A DNA stretch of 64,000 nt from NCBI RefSeq assembly GCF_000276665.1, contig NW_004955433.1:17489591-17553590 (forward strand), read 5' to 3'. Positions 36,361 to 47,689 of this stretch are shown here, one piece after another. The position numbers and the translations under genes were made by a program. The notes under the pieces were generated by a model. That model was not told the DNA's origin. It did not search any database and was given only the letters and a program-made list of their open reading frames with translations. The first letter of the stretch is position 1, and the number at the start of each line of letters is the position of its first letter. The DNA comes from Chinchilla lanigera (lineage: Eukaryota > Chordata > Mammalia > Rodentia > Chinchillidae).

Positions 36361-37653
36361 GATAAGCTCAAGTTTGTCAAAATTTGACAGCTCCTCTCCT
36401 TTGTGCTTAAGTCCTTTGTTCATTTCTGTCTCATAAAAATTGACGTTCCACTTGTGATTTTAAAGAAGTTATCTTCACTGGTCTGGGACATTTTTAAATT
36501 CAGGAATCATTTCTCATCTCTGTATCTTCAATAATAAACAAATTTATTTGTACAAGAAAAGTCTCTGTAGTTTTGAAAGATGGAGAATGAAGAAAGTGAG
36601 ATGATTACATCAATGAATAAAAGCATGAAAAAATGAATGGATGAAGTGATAAATGGGCATAAGAACAAATAACTGTAACAAGGGCAGGGGTAAGAGACTT
36701 AATATTTATTAAAAACCTATGATATCTCAAGTGGTTAATTGGCTATTTTACATGCATTGTGGCATTGATACATTATTAATATGCTACTGAATAGAAAAAT
36801 GAAGCATATGAAATTAAAAATAAATTAAACCAAATGTAATCACAGCCCATATTTTTATGTATGTGAAATAGGTAAGATATTTGAGAATTCACCTCTGTCT
36901 AAATTTGAAATCCTGGTTTTGTTCCCACTGATTGTTGCTAGGGGTGATAGGGTACTGAGATAGGAAAGTGTTCCAGGCACTCTTCTTATCTTACTACTTT
37001 ATAATAAAAAAGTGAAGAAAATTATTCAATTGTCCAACAGCCAGAAGATAAAGTATTTCCCAAGCTGGGTATGCACAATGTTTGGATTTTGAGAAAAACT
37101 TTCAAACACAGTAAATATTTGTCACTTTAAAGAACTTTGTAGGGCAAAATACAGTAGTGCCTCAGTTCACAGACTTGATTCCTCTTCCACAGTTCTGGGG
37201 GATGTGGGTGTGGTAGTTTTCCTTAGGAAGCTGATGCGGAGTTGGCTAACAGAAGCAAACACATTCAGAAGCGTTGGTGAACTGTGGTATGTATTATAAA
37301 GTGGGTTTTAATGCTTACCACCTCCAATTCAGGACAAGACCAATGGAATCTCTAGGTCTCTAGACAGCACCAGAAGCTGAAGCAAATCACTTACTTGGTG
37401 TTAAACAGAGAAAGTTGGATGTAATCAAAAAATTGAGAAAAATAAAATATGTTGAAGGATTTCAGCTTTTCTATAAAGAACAGGATCTTACCTATTAACT
37501 CAGCATCTTCAATAATACACTCCCTTTCACTGGACATATTATTGCTTGCTTAGATGACAATTCTCCACAGACCCTAAGGAGCTGGCTTTTAAATAGATCA
37601 TATCTTTAGGTTATTTTGGTCACCCTAAATTTTTTAATTCAATAAAATGTCAA
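36361..37653. other. Unrecognised interval
   Basis: No gene or clear repeat family was recognised. Confidence 0.5.
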
Positions 37654-37743
37654 GGGCTGGGGATATAGCTCAGTGGCATAAGTGCCTGCCTGGCAAGTGC
37701 AAGGTCCTGAGTTTGATTCCTGGTACCAAAAAAAAAAAAAAAG
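37654..37743 (+). mobile_element. ID SINE
   Basis: The copy reads 'ggctggggatatagctcagt', 'gtgcctgcctggcaagtgc' and 'gagtttgattcctggtacc', then a (A)14-type tail. A-box and B-box positions are intact. It is a fairly young copy. Confidence 0.9.
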
Positions 37744-39439
37744 TCAAATACTGTCACATATAAAATTAAGAATTATAAGTGTATATGTGCATGTGTAACA
37801 GAGAAATGTATTGAGTCTCTCTCATATTTACTTTCAATACATGGGATCAGTGAAGTTCAAAAGAACAGTTTCTTTGCAATACCTATAATGGCAACATGAT
37901 TTTTCCTCTCTAGTATGTTTTATTTTACCCTCACTAGTAAATATATGTACAAGTCTAGGAACAGTAGTCCATATGAGTGAAGGAAGTAAATGAAAAAATC
38001 TTCAATCTTCAAATCTTCCATTACAATCATATTCTTTGATAAATCCCTAGTTTCCCCGCATGGGATTTTACTGAAATGTTTCAATAAGCATTCTTTCTGA
38101 TGTGATATTTCATTCAGTGGAATCTATTTAATATAAAATACACATTTAAAATGAAAAGTTTGATGAGTACTCCCCCCAAAAAATTAAGCTAATGTTCTTA
38201 ACAAGAAGAGAGAGAATTTTCTTCATTTTTCTACATCTCAATTCAATTTGATACTGTCATAATGATCCTACACATCATCTTTGAAGGGTAACAGAGATTA
38301 CATGGGCAAATAATTGAGACTTATTTATAAATCATCATACAGATAAATCATACAGATCACCACCACAATACTATTCATAATTTCTTGGCAAAACTATGTG
38401 CCCTTGAATAGAGTTAGATAAACTAAAATATAAGCTAAAATAGAAGAGCAGCTAAAGTTGAAATCACATATACATAGAAATTCATTTCACATATATTTTT
38501 GGAATATAACTACATTCTGCTCTTCCAGTATTCCAAGATGTATTTCTAGGTATCCGTGTGAAAAACTCAGTGATATGTGTTTCCTCCCTTGTCTGTCAAT
38601 TTGTAGTGGAAGAGTTGGGGCCAACAAACACATAGTTGTTGAAATGCGATGTGTATTTGTATAACAGTGTAAAAGAGATGTTTGAAAACGACTGAGCACA
38701 TGGCCATTAGTGGCACTATATTTTGTTCACAGAGGATGAGTATAACTCTGTTAGATATTTAAGGGGAGCTACCTTCTGAGTAAGTAAACCACAAGGAGAA
38801 GCACAAATACATACTTGGGAGTAAAACTGTTTCCTCCTGGCTCTAGTGAGTCCGTATGACTCACAGGCTCAGATGCAGGGCTGCATGTGGTTGAATAATG
38901 GCTGGAACTAGGAAGGCTGCTGTAGGCTGGGGTCAGATCCTGAGCCATTAAGGCAAACAAGCAAATGCACATCTTATTCCTTATAGGCTGTCATTTTGGA
39001 GCCTCCTAAAATTATACACACACACAGATACACACACACACACACCATACACACAATACACATAAAAAAATTTTGTGTACCACAGACAAGTAATTTCCAT
39101 ATACTACATTTAATAGTACATATATGCCCATGTGAATAAGTGAAAAACAAGTCACAAGCTACAGTTTTTATCAGGTAGTGCATACATGCATAAGAGTGTA
39201 CTGGTCACATTTTATCTTTTTAATTTTTTGTTGCTGTTTCTCAGAGGAGTATTCACACTTTGGTCCTTCCTGACTCAATCTTATCTTGCTTTTTGTAAAA
39301 CCTGAAGGGATAACAATTAAAAGTTTACTTTATCCTTCCTCAATTTTAGCTCCAATCCATGAGCAATTCCAATAGGATTAAGAAAATCAAAGCACCCCAG
39401 AGAAAAGCCTGAAAAGGAGCATGCCTGGGTCTGCCCTGT
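37744..39439. other. Mostly unrecognised; (CA)n at 39015-39060
   Basis: No gene was recognised. An imperfect CA microsatellite is present. Confidence 0.5.
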
Positions 39440-39660
39440 TTTCTCCTTCACATCATGATATACTGCTTCAAGTCTACTGTGTGCTCATACTTAATCCACC
39501 TCTGGGAGAAAGCCTTCCTGAAGACCTGACATGCTACTTGGCTTATCTGATGAGTGTAATTATTAGTGTTCATTTGACTCATAATTTCCTAGCCCATACA
39601 ATCACTTCTTGGGTCAGCATTTCTGACTGGCTCTGTAGGCAATTGTTTTAAATGCCTATG
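39440..39660 (+). mobile_element. Possible L2 fragment
   Basis: The segment 'cctctgggagaaagccttcc' followed by 'tgaagacctgac' resembles the sense L2 phrase CTCTGGGAGGCCTTCCCTGACCAC. The rest is too diverged to be sure. Confidence 0.45.
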
Positions 39661-41574
39661 AGTATTTTGCCAGAAAGTCAGGGTAAATAAATAAGAATAG
39701 CTTTACACGGCAAAACATGGATTGTTTTGATCAGTTTATTTATTATAAGATTGCAATAGGCATAAAAACAGCACTTTACTCTCCAAAATGCTAGTTCAAT
39801 TGCAATTACCTTTCTTCTTCTCTAAACAGGCTGTATTTTGTGCCACTCATATGCTCTGTTTGAACGATATCTTTAGTTCCCCTGAGCAGGTGATTAGGCT
39901 TTCAAAAATAGGATAACACAGTTTGGTCTTTTTGAAAAGCAAAGAGACTCTTAGAGAAAGACTCTTCCAACCCTTTTCTTTGAAGGTAATCATTTGTGGG
40001 AAACAGTAAGCCAAGAACAAAAGAATAACAGTGACATGACTAAAGCTTACAGAATTTGTTCAGAAAAGTTGCTCAAACACAGATCTTTGGGAACTAATAA
40101 TTTAAAGCTCTGCCACACTGTTTCATTGGCCCCAGCACACAGGGTCATCTGATTATGCCTACTCATAAATGGCTGAGTTAATCTCAATCCTTTTAAAAGT
40201 TATTATGTCTGTAGAACTCAAGCATATGTGGTGAGTTTACTGTCACTCCTGAAAGTTTCAATGTCTCTGCTGGTACCTGATAAAGAGGGGATTTCTCAAA
40301 GTCAATCATCGAATATAAAGAACTTAAATCCATTTTCACATACCTCTGGGAAGCAGATATGCATTAACCTAGTCTATGACTTTTCTGGCAATAATAAGGT
40401 GTAAGAGAGTACACAGCCACTGGTGATTTCTGCAAATGATACAAAGAGGGGACAGAGACAATGAGGCAAAAATAAAATGGGACCTGGGATTAAGGGATCT
40501 TCCATTCAGCCATGTGAACCATGCTGAAAATTAATGTGGTATTGTTTAGTGAGCAGCTGTCAAGTTATTGTAATTTGCAAATTTTCTTTCATCTTCTCCT
40601 TCACTGACGGCATATTAGAAATGGGCTTCATTTCTGAGGGATGACAAAATTAATCCTATTTTGAGTTCCATTTGAGAAAAAATGACATGTTAAGCTTGTT
40701 TTGCATTCATCAAATGAACCAATGAGTTCAAAATTTACTGAGTACCTCTGAATGGAAGACAGTGATAGATATTAGGGTTAGAAAGATGAATTAAGAACAT
40801 TGCTTCCATTAAAATATTGAGTATTTGTTGGAAGTTATAAGCAGATCAGAACACTGTGATTTTTTTTTCTGTAAGTATAAGAGCAGAAATAAACAAATGG
40901 TGCCATGACAGAATATAGGTCAATTTGATGGCTTGACTGAAGTTAGAAAGCAATGGTGTGTCTTACACAGATGGAAGACACAGTAAGAAGTAGTAGCCTT
41001 GCAATAAAGAGGATACTGTGTCAGGTTGGGTCTTTTGAGCTTGTATTTAAAGCATCCAGAGGTAATCCACGTCTCCATAGAAGCACTCACATTATGGTAA
41101 ATATATAATAATACACATTAAATATAGTTACTTCGTATACATGAGTTACAAGCTAAGTGACTATTTGAAAAACAATGACAGAAATTTAGTTATGCCTACA
41201 GGAAGCTGTTGAGTACAATATTAGGGCTGTGACATCCAAGTTTGAAAGATATATAGCACAGAACCATTTTTATGATGTAGAACAGCAATTCTAAATTTGG
41301 GACCATAATAAAAGAGTTCAGGAAACAGGAGTCTAAGATGGGCAAGGAAAAACTCTAGGATATTGCTTATGGTTATTGAAAGTGTAGGAATGCCTAAGAA
41401 CAATTCACGGCTGGTGGTTAAAGAAAGATTTAAAATGTTTTATCTATTGGTCTCTACTTTTATGCCAAAGTATACTGGATTGAATTTGCCTTAAATTTCC
41501 ATGAGCCTCCCCTGTACTGTTGTGCTGAGTAAAGAGTTCCAACTTTAAAGACAATGCTGTGGATTGTTTCACCA
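39661..41574. other. Mostly unrecognised; weak antisense L2 trace
   Basis: A weak antisense L2-like run is visible at about 40725-41060 ('aaatttactgagtacctctg'). No gene was recognised. Confidence 0.4.
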
Positions 41575-41777
41575 CTCTGATAATGGCTTCTCTTGCTGTG
41601 GAAACCCTCTTTAATAAGGTGAGATTCCAGTGGTTCTTTGTGATAATTCCTGTGTGGTCAAACTTTTGCTCATAAAGACTTTGCCTATACCAACTCTTCA
41701 AGAGTTGTACCTATCCTCTCTTCCAGAAGATTTAGTGTTTCTGTCTTTTTTTTTTTTTAAGTGACAGTGTATTCTTC

Positions 41778-41928
41778 TTTTTTTGTCTTTTTGAGACAGG
41801 GTCTTTCTATGTAGTTCAGGCTGACCTTGAGCTCACTTTGTAGCCCAGGCTGGCCTCGAACTTGCAACAATCCTCCGGCCTCAGCCTCCTGAGGGCTGGG
41901 ATTCCAGGCACGCACCCCAACGCCCTGC
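41778..41928 (-). mobile_element. B1 SINE, antisense, with TSD
   Basis: The copy reads 'gagacagggtctttctatgt', 'agcccaggctggcctcgaac' and 'tgagggctgggattccaggc', ending in 'cgcaccccaacgccctgc'. The flanking duplication is 'tgacagtgtattcttc' at 41762-41777 and 'tgacagtgtatttttc' at 41929-41944 (one mismatch). It sits in the 3' UTR part of the SNIP1 retrocopy, so it is younger than the retrocopy. Confidence 0.93.
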
Positions 41929-42680
41929 TGACAGTGTATTTTTCAAGAGAAAAAAAAAAAAAAAACCATTTGACTGTAAAACTGAAGACAAGATGACAGA
42001 AATTGTGACCGACAGGTTCCACGCAGCACTCAGAAATGTTCTCATAGGATGCAGATCCACAGCCCCTTTCAGCCTCTCAGGATAGTAGGCCAGGACTCTT
42101 TGTTATTAGGCCTGATCTTCCTCTATAGTGCTGTGCTTCAGGAGGTGCTATACAGCTGAACAGTCAGTAAGGAGGCCCCTCAGTAGCCCCAAGAGCAACC
42201 GCAGGAAAACCAAACGCTCAGTGCAAACTCCACTTTCCGACTGAGGAGCTCAAGCGGCTTGAGGCTTTGGTCAAGCTAGAAGCTGTTCTTGTGAGCACCA
42301 GAGCTCAGTAAGATTCTCTGCTCAGGGCTTTGCACCCCCAAAACAAAAACTCTTGGTCCACACAACTCTCTAGCTCCATCAAGAAAGTAACTGTGCAAAG
42401 AGAACAAGCCACAGTTTCCCCTGAAGCAAGGGTTTCGTTTGCTCAGGAGCAGCTCTGGAAACAAACATCCACAGCCCCGGGGCGGATGAGCCCCAGAACA
42501 AGTGCAAGGAGACCAAAGTCGGTGTCCTCGCACAGTAACATCAGCTGGTTGGCAACAGAAGGACGACTTCGGGCACTCAGAGGCGGGAGGCAGCGCAGCA
42601 CAGGTTGCTCCCTGAGTCCAAGATGACGGGCGGTGCTTCAAGACAGCAAGCGTATCTCACTAGCTCGGGTTCTGAGTCTG

Positions 42681-43560
42681 CTAGCTGTGAGAAACTACGC
42701 TCTGCTCGTGCTCATCCATGTCTTCCTTCCTGTCTCGTTCGGGGGTATGTGATGACTCGTGCAGTAGGACGTACCCTCTGGTGCTGAACCCAAACTGAAG
42801 GACATCCTTTTCTCTGAGTTCGTAGTATCTCTGTGGCTCAATACGCTTGTTGTTCAAGAAAGTCCCGTTGCCTGAGCCCAAGTCCATGATACAGGGCTTC
42901 ACCCTTCAGTGTCATCAGCACGAGAGTATTCCACCAGCCCGTACTGAAGGACCACGTGCTGCTTGGAACAGAATGGATGATCCATGGGAGTGTCCGCGAT
43001 CCCGCAGCGTCGCCCCAAAAGGTAAGCACTCTAGAGATGGATGTACAGGAAGGAGAGCAGCTCGTCCTCTTTAAAGGGATAGAGCCGCCACTGTGTTTGG
43101 GGGATGCGCGCTTCTGGGGTCTCCCTGTCTCGAATGACTACACCCTGAAAGGTGTTTGTGTCCCGAAGAAGGGCCCGGAGAGTTCCAAGCTCGGTTTTCC
43201 TTCCACAGGCCCGTCCTGGTCTTTCCTGTTGCCACCAGGCACAGGCAGGGCCTCCCGACCACTGTGCCCGTGTCGGAGGCCTTCGCTCTTCTGTCGGCCT
43301 GGGCGCCTGGCCTTGTAGCACTCACACCCTACTTCCCGAGCCTGCAGGCTCCGGCTGTCTCGCCGCCCTCCCTAAGCGACCCGCTCCCAGGCCTGTCAGC
43401 AGAACTTCTCCTTGGGCGGGAAGGGCCCCGGTGTCTGTCTGGGTCCCTGTGCCTAGCCCTTCTGGCTTCCTGACAGGATGGTTCACCGTGCTGCCCATCC
43501 TCCAGGCCTCTGGAGAAGTGGTCCTCACGTTCCGGGCTGAGACGCTCCTGCTTGCCCACT
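42681..43560 (-). pseudogene. SNIP1 (pseudogene): SNIP1 (Smad nuclear-interacting protein 1) processed pseudogene
   Basis: SNIP1 is a nuclear FHA-domain protein that binds Smad/p300 and belongs to RNA-processing complexes. On the minus strand, pieces align in order with its middle and C-terminal parts. These are an Arg-rich stretch (QERLSPEREDH, RHRDPDRHRG), DTNTFQGVV, PEARIP, WRLYPFK and YIHL. Then come SAYLLGR and DHPFCSKQH from the FHA domain, DLGSGNGTFLNNKRIEPQ, and YVLLHESS near the C-terminus. Lesions include a Gln-to-stop (TAG at 43031-43033), a small deletion/frameshift near 42903 and further frameshifts between about 43160 and 43330. The N-terminal ~110 residues of the usual ~396 are missing or replaced. 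It has no introns and is not functional. Confidence 0.88.
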
Positions 43561-43564
43561 GCCC

Positions 43565-44072
43565 GTAGGCTCCCGGCTGGCTCAGGCAGGAGGCGCCAGG
43601 AGGCTGCGGGCGGGGGTCAGCGGCCTCTTTTCTGTCGCAGGCTCCCCAAGATTGAGGAGCCGGGCCCCACCTGGTGCCAGTGGCCTTCACTTCTGCCTTT
43701 CTCTTCTTCAGCACCACCGAGCTAGAGAGCTGCGACCTGCTGCCCACGCCCTCCGCCCTCCTCTTGGCCTTCGGGGCCTCACACAGGATGGCCGTGGGCT
43801 GGGCCCACAGGGCCGGGGGCGCAGTTGCAGCCTCATCCTCCTCCTGCTGCCGCCACTGGGGTGAACCCGGGACAGCCCGTGCTGCCGCACCATGGCTCCC
43901 CAGTCCACCTGTGCCTGCTGCTTCTTCAGGTCCTTCAGTGGCTCTGGCAGCACCTCCATCTCCCGTTTCCAGTCCTTGGCGCTGTCCTCCAGCACTTTCT
44001 TGGGGTTGTTCAGGAATCACTGGGGAATCAAAGCCTTCCCAGAATTCAAGATTCTCTCTGGGCTCAGACCCG
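43565..44072 (-). other. GC-rich, coding-like segment of unknown origin upstream of the SNIP1 copy
   Basis: On the minus strand one frame reads [19 protein letters not shown], then [18 protein letters not shown]. After a frameshift, another reads [12 protein letters not shown] and [16 protein letters not shown]. This looks like a decayed charged, helical, Lys/Arg-rich nuclear-type protein. It does not match the SNIP1 N-terminus as I know it. It lies within the same target-site duplications as the SNIP1 part. Either it is a second transcript joined during reverse transcription, or a lineage-specific 5' exon of the parent mRNA. No function is assigned. Confidence 0.5.
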
Positions 44073-44575
44073 GTGTTTCTGTTTTTAATATTTAAATCTT
44101 TGATCCATTTTGATTTTGGTTTAGTTCATAGTGAGAGACATGGGTGTGGTTTTAGTTTTTGGCTTGTGAAAAGCCAGTTTTCCAGCACTATTTAATAAAG
44201 AAGCTATCTTTCTTTCAGTGAAAAGTGTTTGCACCCTTTGTCAAAAAGAAGGTATTTGAGTGTGTTTGAAGTTTTCACTGAATCTTCTAATCCATTCCAT
44301 TGATCTATATGTCTTTTTTATTGCCAGTATCATGCTGTTTTTATCATAGTAGCTTGGTAGTATAATTTAGTCAGGGATTGTAATGCTTCCTGCTTTGCCT
44401 TTGTCACCGAGGTATCTTCTGGTTCCAAGTAAATTTTAGGATTATTTTCTCTAATGCTGTGAGGTATGCTATTGGTATTTTGATCAAAATGGTATTAAAT
44501 CTGTGTAACAATTTTGGGATTATGGCCATTTTTACTATGTTGATTCTTCCTATTTACAAGCCAGGGATATCTGTC

Positions 44576-45064
44576 TTCGTTACTTTTACCTTGTTGATGA
44601 GAAAAACGTACCTGACACCGAAAGGAAAGGAAGGAAAAGGTTTATTTAACTTACAGTTTGTAGAGGTTTCAGTCCATAATTAGCTGGCTCCAAGGCAGGG
44701 TGGCATGGCACAGGCCCAACAGTTCAAGGTGGCAGAAGACAGCAAAAGCAACAAGAGAAAAAAGGAATAGGGGAGCAAGCTTTTTTCCTCCCTTATATTG
44801 TATGCAGGCTACCTGCCCCCTAGTGGATGCAGCAGTTACACTGTCTCCCAGCCCTCCTCTTGCTCAGGCTCAGGGTATTCACAAAGTGAGGCACCTGGCC
44901 ACCTGCTGAGTCACTTAGTTAAACCTCCTAAACTTCTCAAGTTCACACAACCGACAACATCCTAGAGCAGTAAGGGCGTGTCCTGTGCACCCTAGGATGT
45001 AGAACTGCTTAGTTAATCAGCTGAGCTTCTAAACTTCTCAAATTGACACAATGTATCAACCATT
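44576..45064 (-). mobile_element. MaLR-type LTR, antisense, inserted in L1
   Basis: The segment 'cgttacttttaccttgttgatg', 'aggtttcagtccataatta', 'ctgctgagtcacttagttaa' and 'attgacacaatgtatcaacc' parallels the copy at 310-720. L1 sequence is interrupted exactly here, and a short 'atatct' repeat at both edges may be the target-site duplication. The 3' part is duplicated: 'aacttctcaagttcacaca' near 44932 and 'aacttctcaaattgacaca' near 45032. Confidence 0.65.
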
Positions 45065-45260
45065 AGAATATCTTTTCATTTTCTGATATCCTCTGCCATC
45101 TCCTTTTTCAGAGTACTGTCGTTTTCAATGTAAAATACTTTTACTTCCTGTGTTAAATTGATTCCTAAGTACATTTTTGATGCTATTGGGAAAGGTGTGG
45201 TTTCCCTAGTTTTTCTCTCAGTGAGTTTTATTTTTTCATCTTTTTGTCTGTCTTCCCTCA

Positions 45261-46239
45261 ATTCTATTTGTGGAATTTTTTAGATATTTTCTTGTGGGTG
45301 AACATTGTCTCTAGTTGTTTCTGGTTTGGCTTAATAACCGTTTTCTTTCTCTTACTCTCCTGCCCTCTTCTCCAGTTTCCCAAAACTTGGGTGATCATTT
45401 TGTGTCCTTCTGCTTTGTTTCCACTATATTTCTTTTAATTTACCTCTAATTTTTGCCCTATCCCTCTTAAATTTTCCACCAGTAGATAAAATCACTGTAC
45501 TAAGGGGAAACTCACACCATATAATTTCTGACTTACGTTAGATATGGTTATATAATTATAAATCTTCCTCTTGTGGTTAAAGGTAACAAATTAATAGTTA
45601 CTGCAGTTTGTCAGGTTGTAGGCTGTACATGATGCTATTGTTATTGGGAAATGCACTACTTTAGCCTTCTTGTCATATGTTTTGTAATCAGTTGTTCTCC
45701 CTTGTATGACCACACTGTGATTACCTGATGGCATAATCATCACCTAGTACTAAAGGTCTGGGTCCTGAAACAAATGGATAGTAACTTCTCATCCCTAACA
45801 AATTGAGAAAGTAATACCCTGGAAAAGCTACAAAGGCCAAGATCCAGCTATAGCTAGAAGACATCAGTGAAGAAGAGGCATTTCCTAAGGAAGTCTGGAT
45901 AGTCATGAAAAAACAACTTACCATAAGTAATTAATAAGCATCAAAATAGAAAGCAAAATTAAAATTTAAGAAAATAGAAAATGACAAGTTGTAGAAACAA
46001 AATGTAACCCTAGTCCACCAACTAACCCAGGAAAAGTCCAGGAGATAATGAGATAGAAAATTTGAGAAACAACCCACTTGAATTTTCTGATGCTAGCAGC
46101 AGAAGTAAAAAACAATACAAACAAACAAATAAAAGACCAAATGGATGAGTCTTTAGTGAAAATCAGATGAGAAATAATCTCTCAGGTTAAAAAAAAAAAA
46201 GGTGACAATCAAAACTAAGGGCTTGCTTCATAAATCTAG
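45261..46239. other. Mostly unrecognised AT-rich interval
   Basis: The first part may still be decayed L1. No gene was recognised. Confidence 0.4.
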
Positions 46240-46476
46240 ATTAGACAAGAGAAAGAAGAAAAAAGAAATAGAGATAGGAAAGGAAGAAGTTAAATTATTA
46301 GCATTTCAGATGACATGATTTTTACATAGAGAACTCCAAAACCTCCACCAAAGACTTTCAGGTTTAATGAGCAGATTCAGTAGTGTAGCTAGATACAAAG
46401 TCAGCACTAAAAAAAATAGAATTTCTGTACACAGATTTCTAACTCTTTAGGTGATATTTAGGTAGTCATTCTGAAT
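46240..46476 (+). mobile_element. L1 ORF2 fragment, sense
   Basis: The segment 'atttcagatgacatgattttt', 'catagagaactccaaaacctc', 'agtgtagctagatacaaag' and 'agaatttctgtacacagat' follows the sense L1 reverse-transcriptase coding strand. That includes the region around the catalytic ADD codons, here decayed to S/D-D. It is broken by many substitutions. Confidence 0.7.
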
Positions 46477-46493
46477 GAAAATAACCTGTAACC

Positions 46494-46600
46494 GGGGCTG
46501 AGGATTTAGTTCAGCGGCAAAAGCGCCTGCCTGGCAAGCGCAAGGTCATGAGTTCGGTTCCCGGTACCAGAGAAAAACCAAAAAAAAAAAAAAAAGAAAA
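46494..46600 (+). mobile_element. Very young ID SINE with perfect 17-bp TSD
   Basis: The copy reads 'ggggctgaggatttagttcag', 'cggcaaaagcgcctgcctgg' and 'gagttcggttcccggtacc', then 'agagaaaaacc' and a long A tail. The flanking duplication 'gaaaataacctgtaacc' is identical at 46477-46493 and 46601-46617. A perfect TSD and an intact A-rich tail indicate a recent insertion. Confidence 0.95.
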
Positions 46601-46734
46601 GAAAATAACCTGTAACCCAGATTGATGTACTCAGTAAAACTATCTTTCAAAATAATAGAGAAATAAGATACTGAGTTTCATTTTATTTATCTGTAAGACT
46701 TTTTACATCATTCACTCAGGTATTTCTCATTCAA

Positions 46735-47025
46735 GAAATATATGTTAAAAATACAGTATTTGCCAGTGGAGGTAGTAGACATTCATTGGTTACAAACAAA
46801 CAAAAAAAATTTAATATGCACTATGATTATTAAAAAGCGTTCACAAATAAGTACGTAATAAGAGCTTTAATTTATAAAGATACTCATTAGAAAAAGACAT
46901 TTGAACTGAGATCTAAAGTTTAACATTAAGTGAACTTGGTGAAGAAGAGGAGAAAAGAGTCTTCCTAGTACTGAAAATAGCATTTGCAAAGGCCCTGTGG
47001 TGAGAAGGGTTGTGAAAGTTTGGAA
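46735..47025 (-). mobile_element. L2 fragment, antisense
   Basis: The segment 'tttctcattcaagaaatatatg' (about 46720), 'agacatttgaactgagatct' and 'atttgcaaaggccctgtggtg' follows antisense L2 order with heavy decay. Confidence 0.5.
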
Positions 47026-47689
47026 AGGACAGTAGTTTTAACACGGGGTATGGTTAAAGAATGCAGCTCTATGAAAGTTTTTTGGTTTCCATGTTTAGAT
47101 GAAGCACTCGGGGATTTTCTTTTAAATGCAGGTTTGATTCCATAGTTTTAGAGTAGAAACTGAAATTCTGCTTTTGCAAAAGAATCCCCAGTGCTGTCAG
47201 TGTTTCTGGTGCACAGATCTCATTACCCAGGAAAGGGCAAAAATGGTGCATCAGGCATGGTGCAACAGTAGCTTAGTCATTCTCTTGTTTCTGTCCTCTT
47301 TTTCTCCTCTCATTCTTTCCAAATTTTTACAGTTAACCTCTTTTCAAAAGAAATATTGGTAATATCTTCTCTACTGAGTTTAACCATTTTCTATTCTGCT
47401 ACTACAGGACCTGATTGTCCTGGGTGAGGCCTCATGCCAATCATCTGAACTAATCTGCACAGCAGAAGGGAGAGTTAGTGCCTGAATTGAGTCATAAGGC
47501 TGCCCTGCTAGGGACTGATTTTCCTGAATATGAAGTTATCAAGAGGTCAATACTGAGGGAGAAACAATGATGAGCTTATTCAAGACTTTAATTTCTGTCT
47601 CCAAATAAAACAGAAATAGATTAAATGTGAAACTATAGTTTAAGATTTACAACTACTTGAACAAGAAGAGAAAAACATACCATTTTAAT

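Larger units (their letters stand above)
41751..44072 (-). pseudogene. Retrocopy insertion containing a SNIP1 processed pseudogene
   Basis: The whole insert lies inside the antisense L1. It is bounded by direct repeats, 'gtgtttctgtcttttt' (41735-41750) and 'gtgtttctgttttt' (44073-44086), and has an oligo-T run (A tail on the minus strand) at 41746-41758. Read on the minus strand, the 5' insertion edge is TT/AAAAA, the canonical L1 endonuclease target. Just before the A tail there is an AATACA variant polyadenylation hexamer. The order on the minus strand is an unidentified GC-rich segment (44072 to about 43565), SNIP1-like coding sequence (43560-42681), then presumed 3' UTR (42680-41945) holding a B1. 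There are no introns. Confidence 0.8.
41575..45260 (-). mobile_element. L1 ORF2/3' fragment, antisense, split by retrocopy and LTR
   Basis: The left piece (41575-41750) contains 'gcttctcttgctgtggaaac', 'agtctttgcc'-like 'aagactttgcctataccaac' and 'ttccagaagatttagtgttt'. It continues after the retrocopy at 44073 ('gtttttaatatttaaatctttg', 'cactatttaataaagaagc', 'ccattgatctatatgtctt', 'tatcatgctgtttttatca') as far as 44575. It resumes at about 45065 ('atcttttcattttctgatatc', 'aattgattcctaagtacatt'). These pieces are consecutive stretches of antisense L1, so one L1 was cut by two later insertions. Confidence 0.8.

Noticed and set aside
42300..44000. GC-rich island as a CpG-island promoter
   Set aside because: The GC richness is inherited from retrocopied coding sequence. 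There is no associated gene start.
43322..44020. 232-codon minus-strand frame, longest in the window
   Set aside because: It crosses from the unidentified 5' segment into SNIP1-like sequence in the wrong frame. GC-rich DNA has few stops, so length alone is not evidence of a gene.
46494..46570. tRNA-Ala-like sequence as a tRNA gene
   Set aside because: The A and B boxes belong to ID SINEs. The A-rich tail and target-site duplications show a retroposon, and the same sequence recurs many times in the window.
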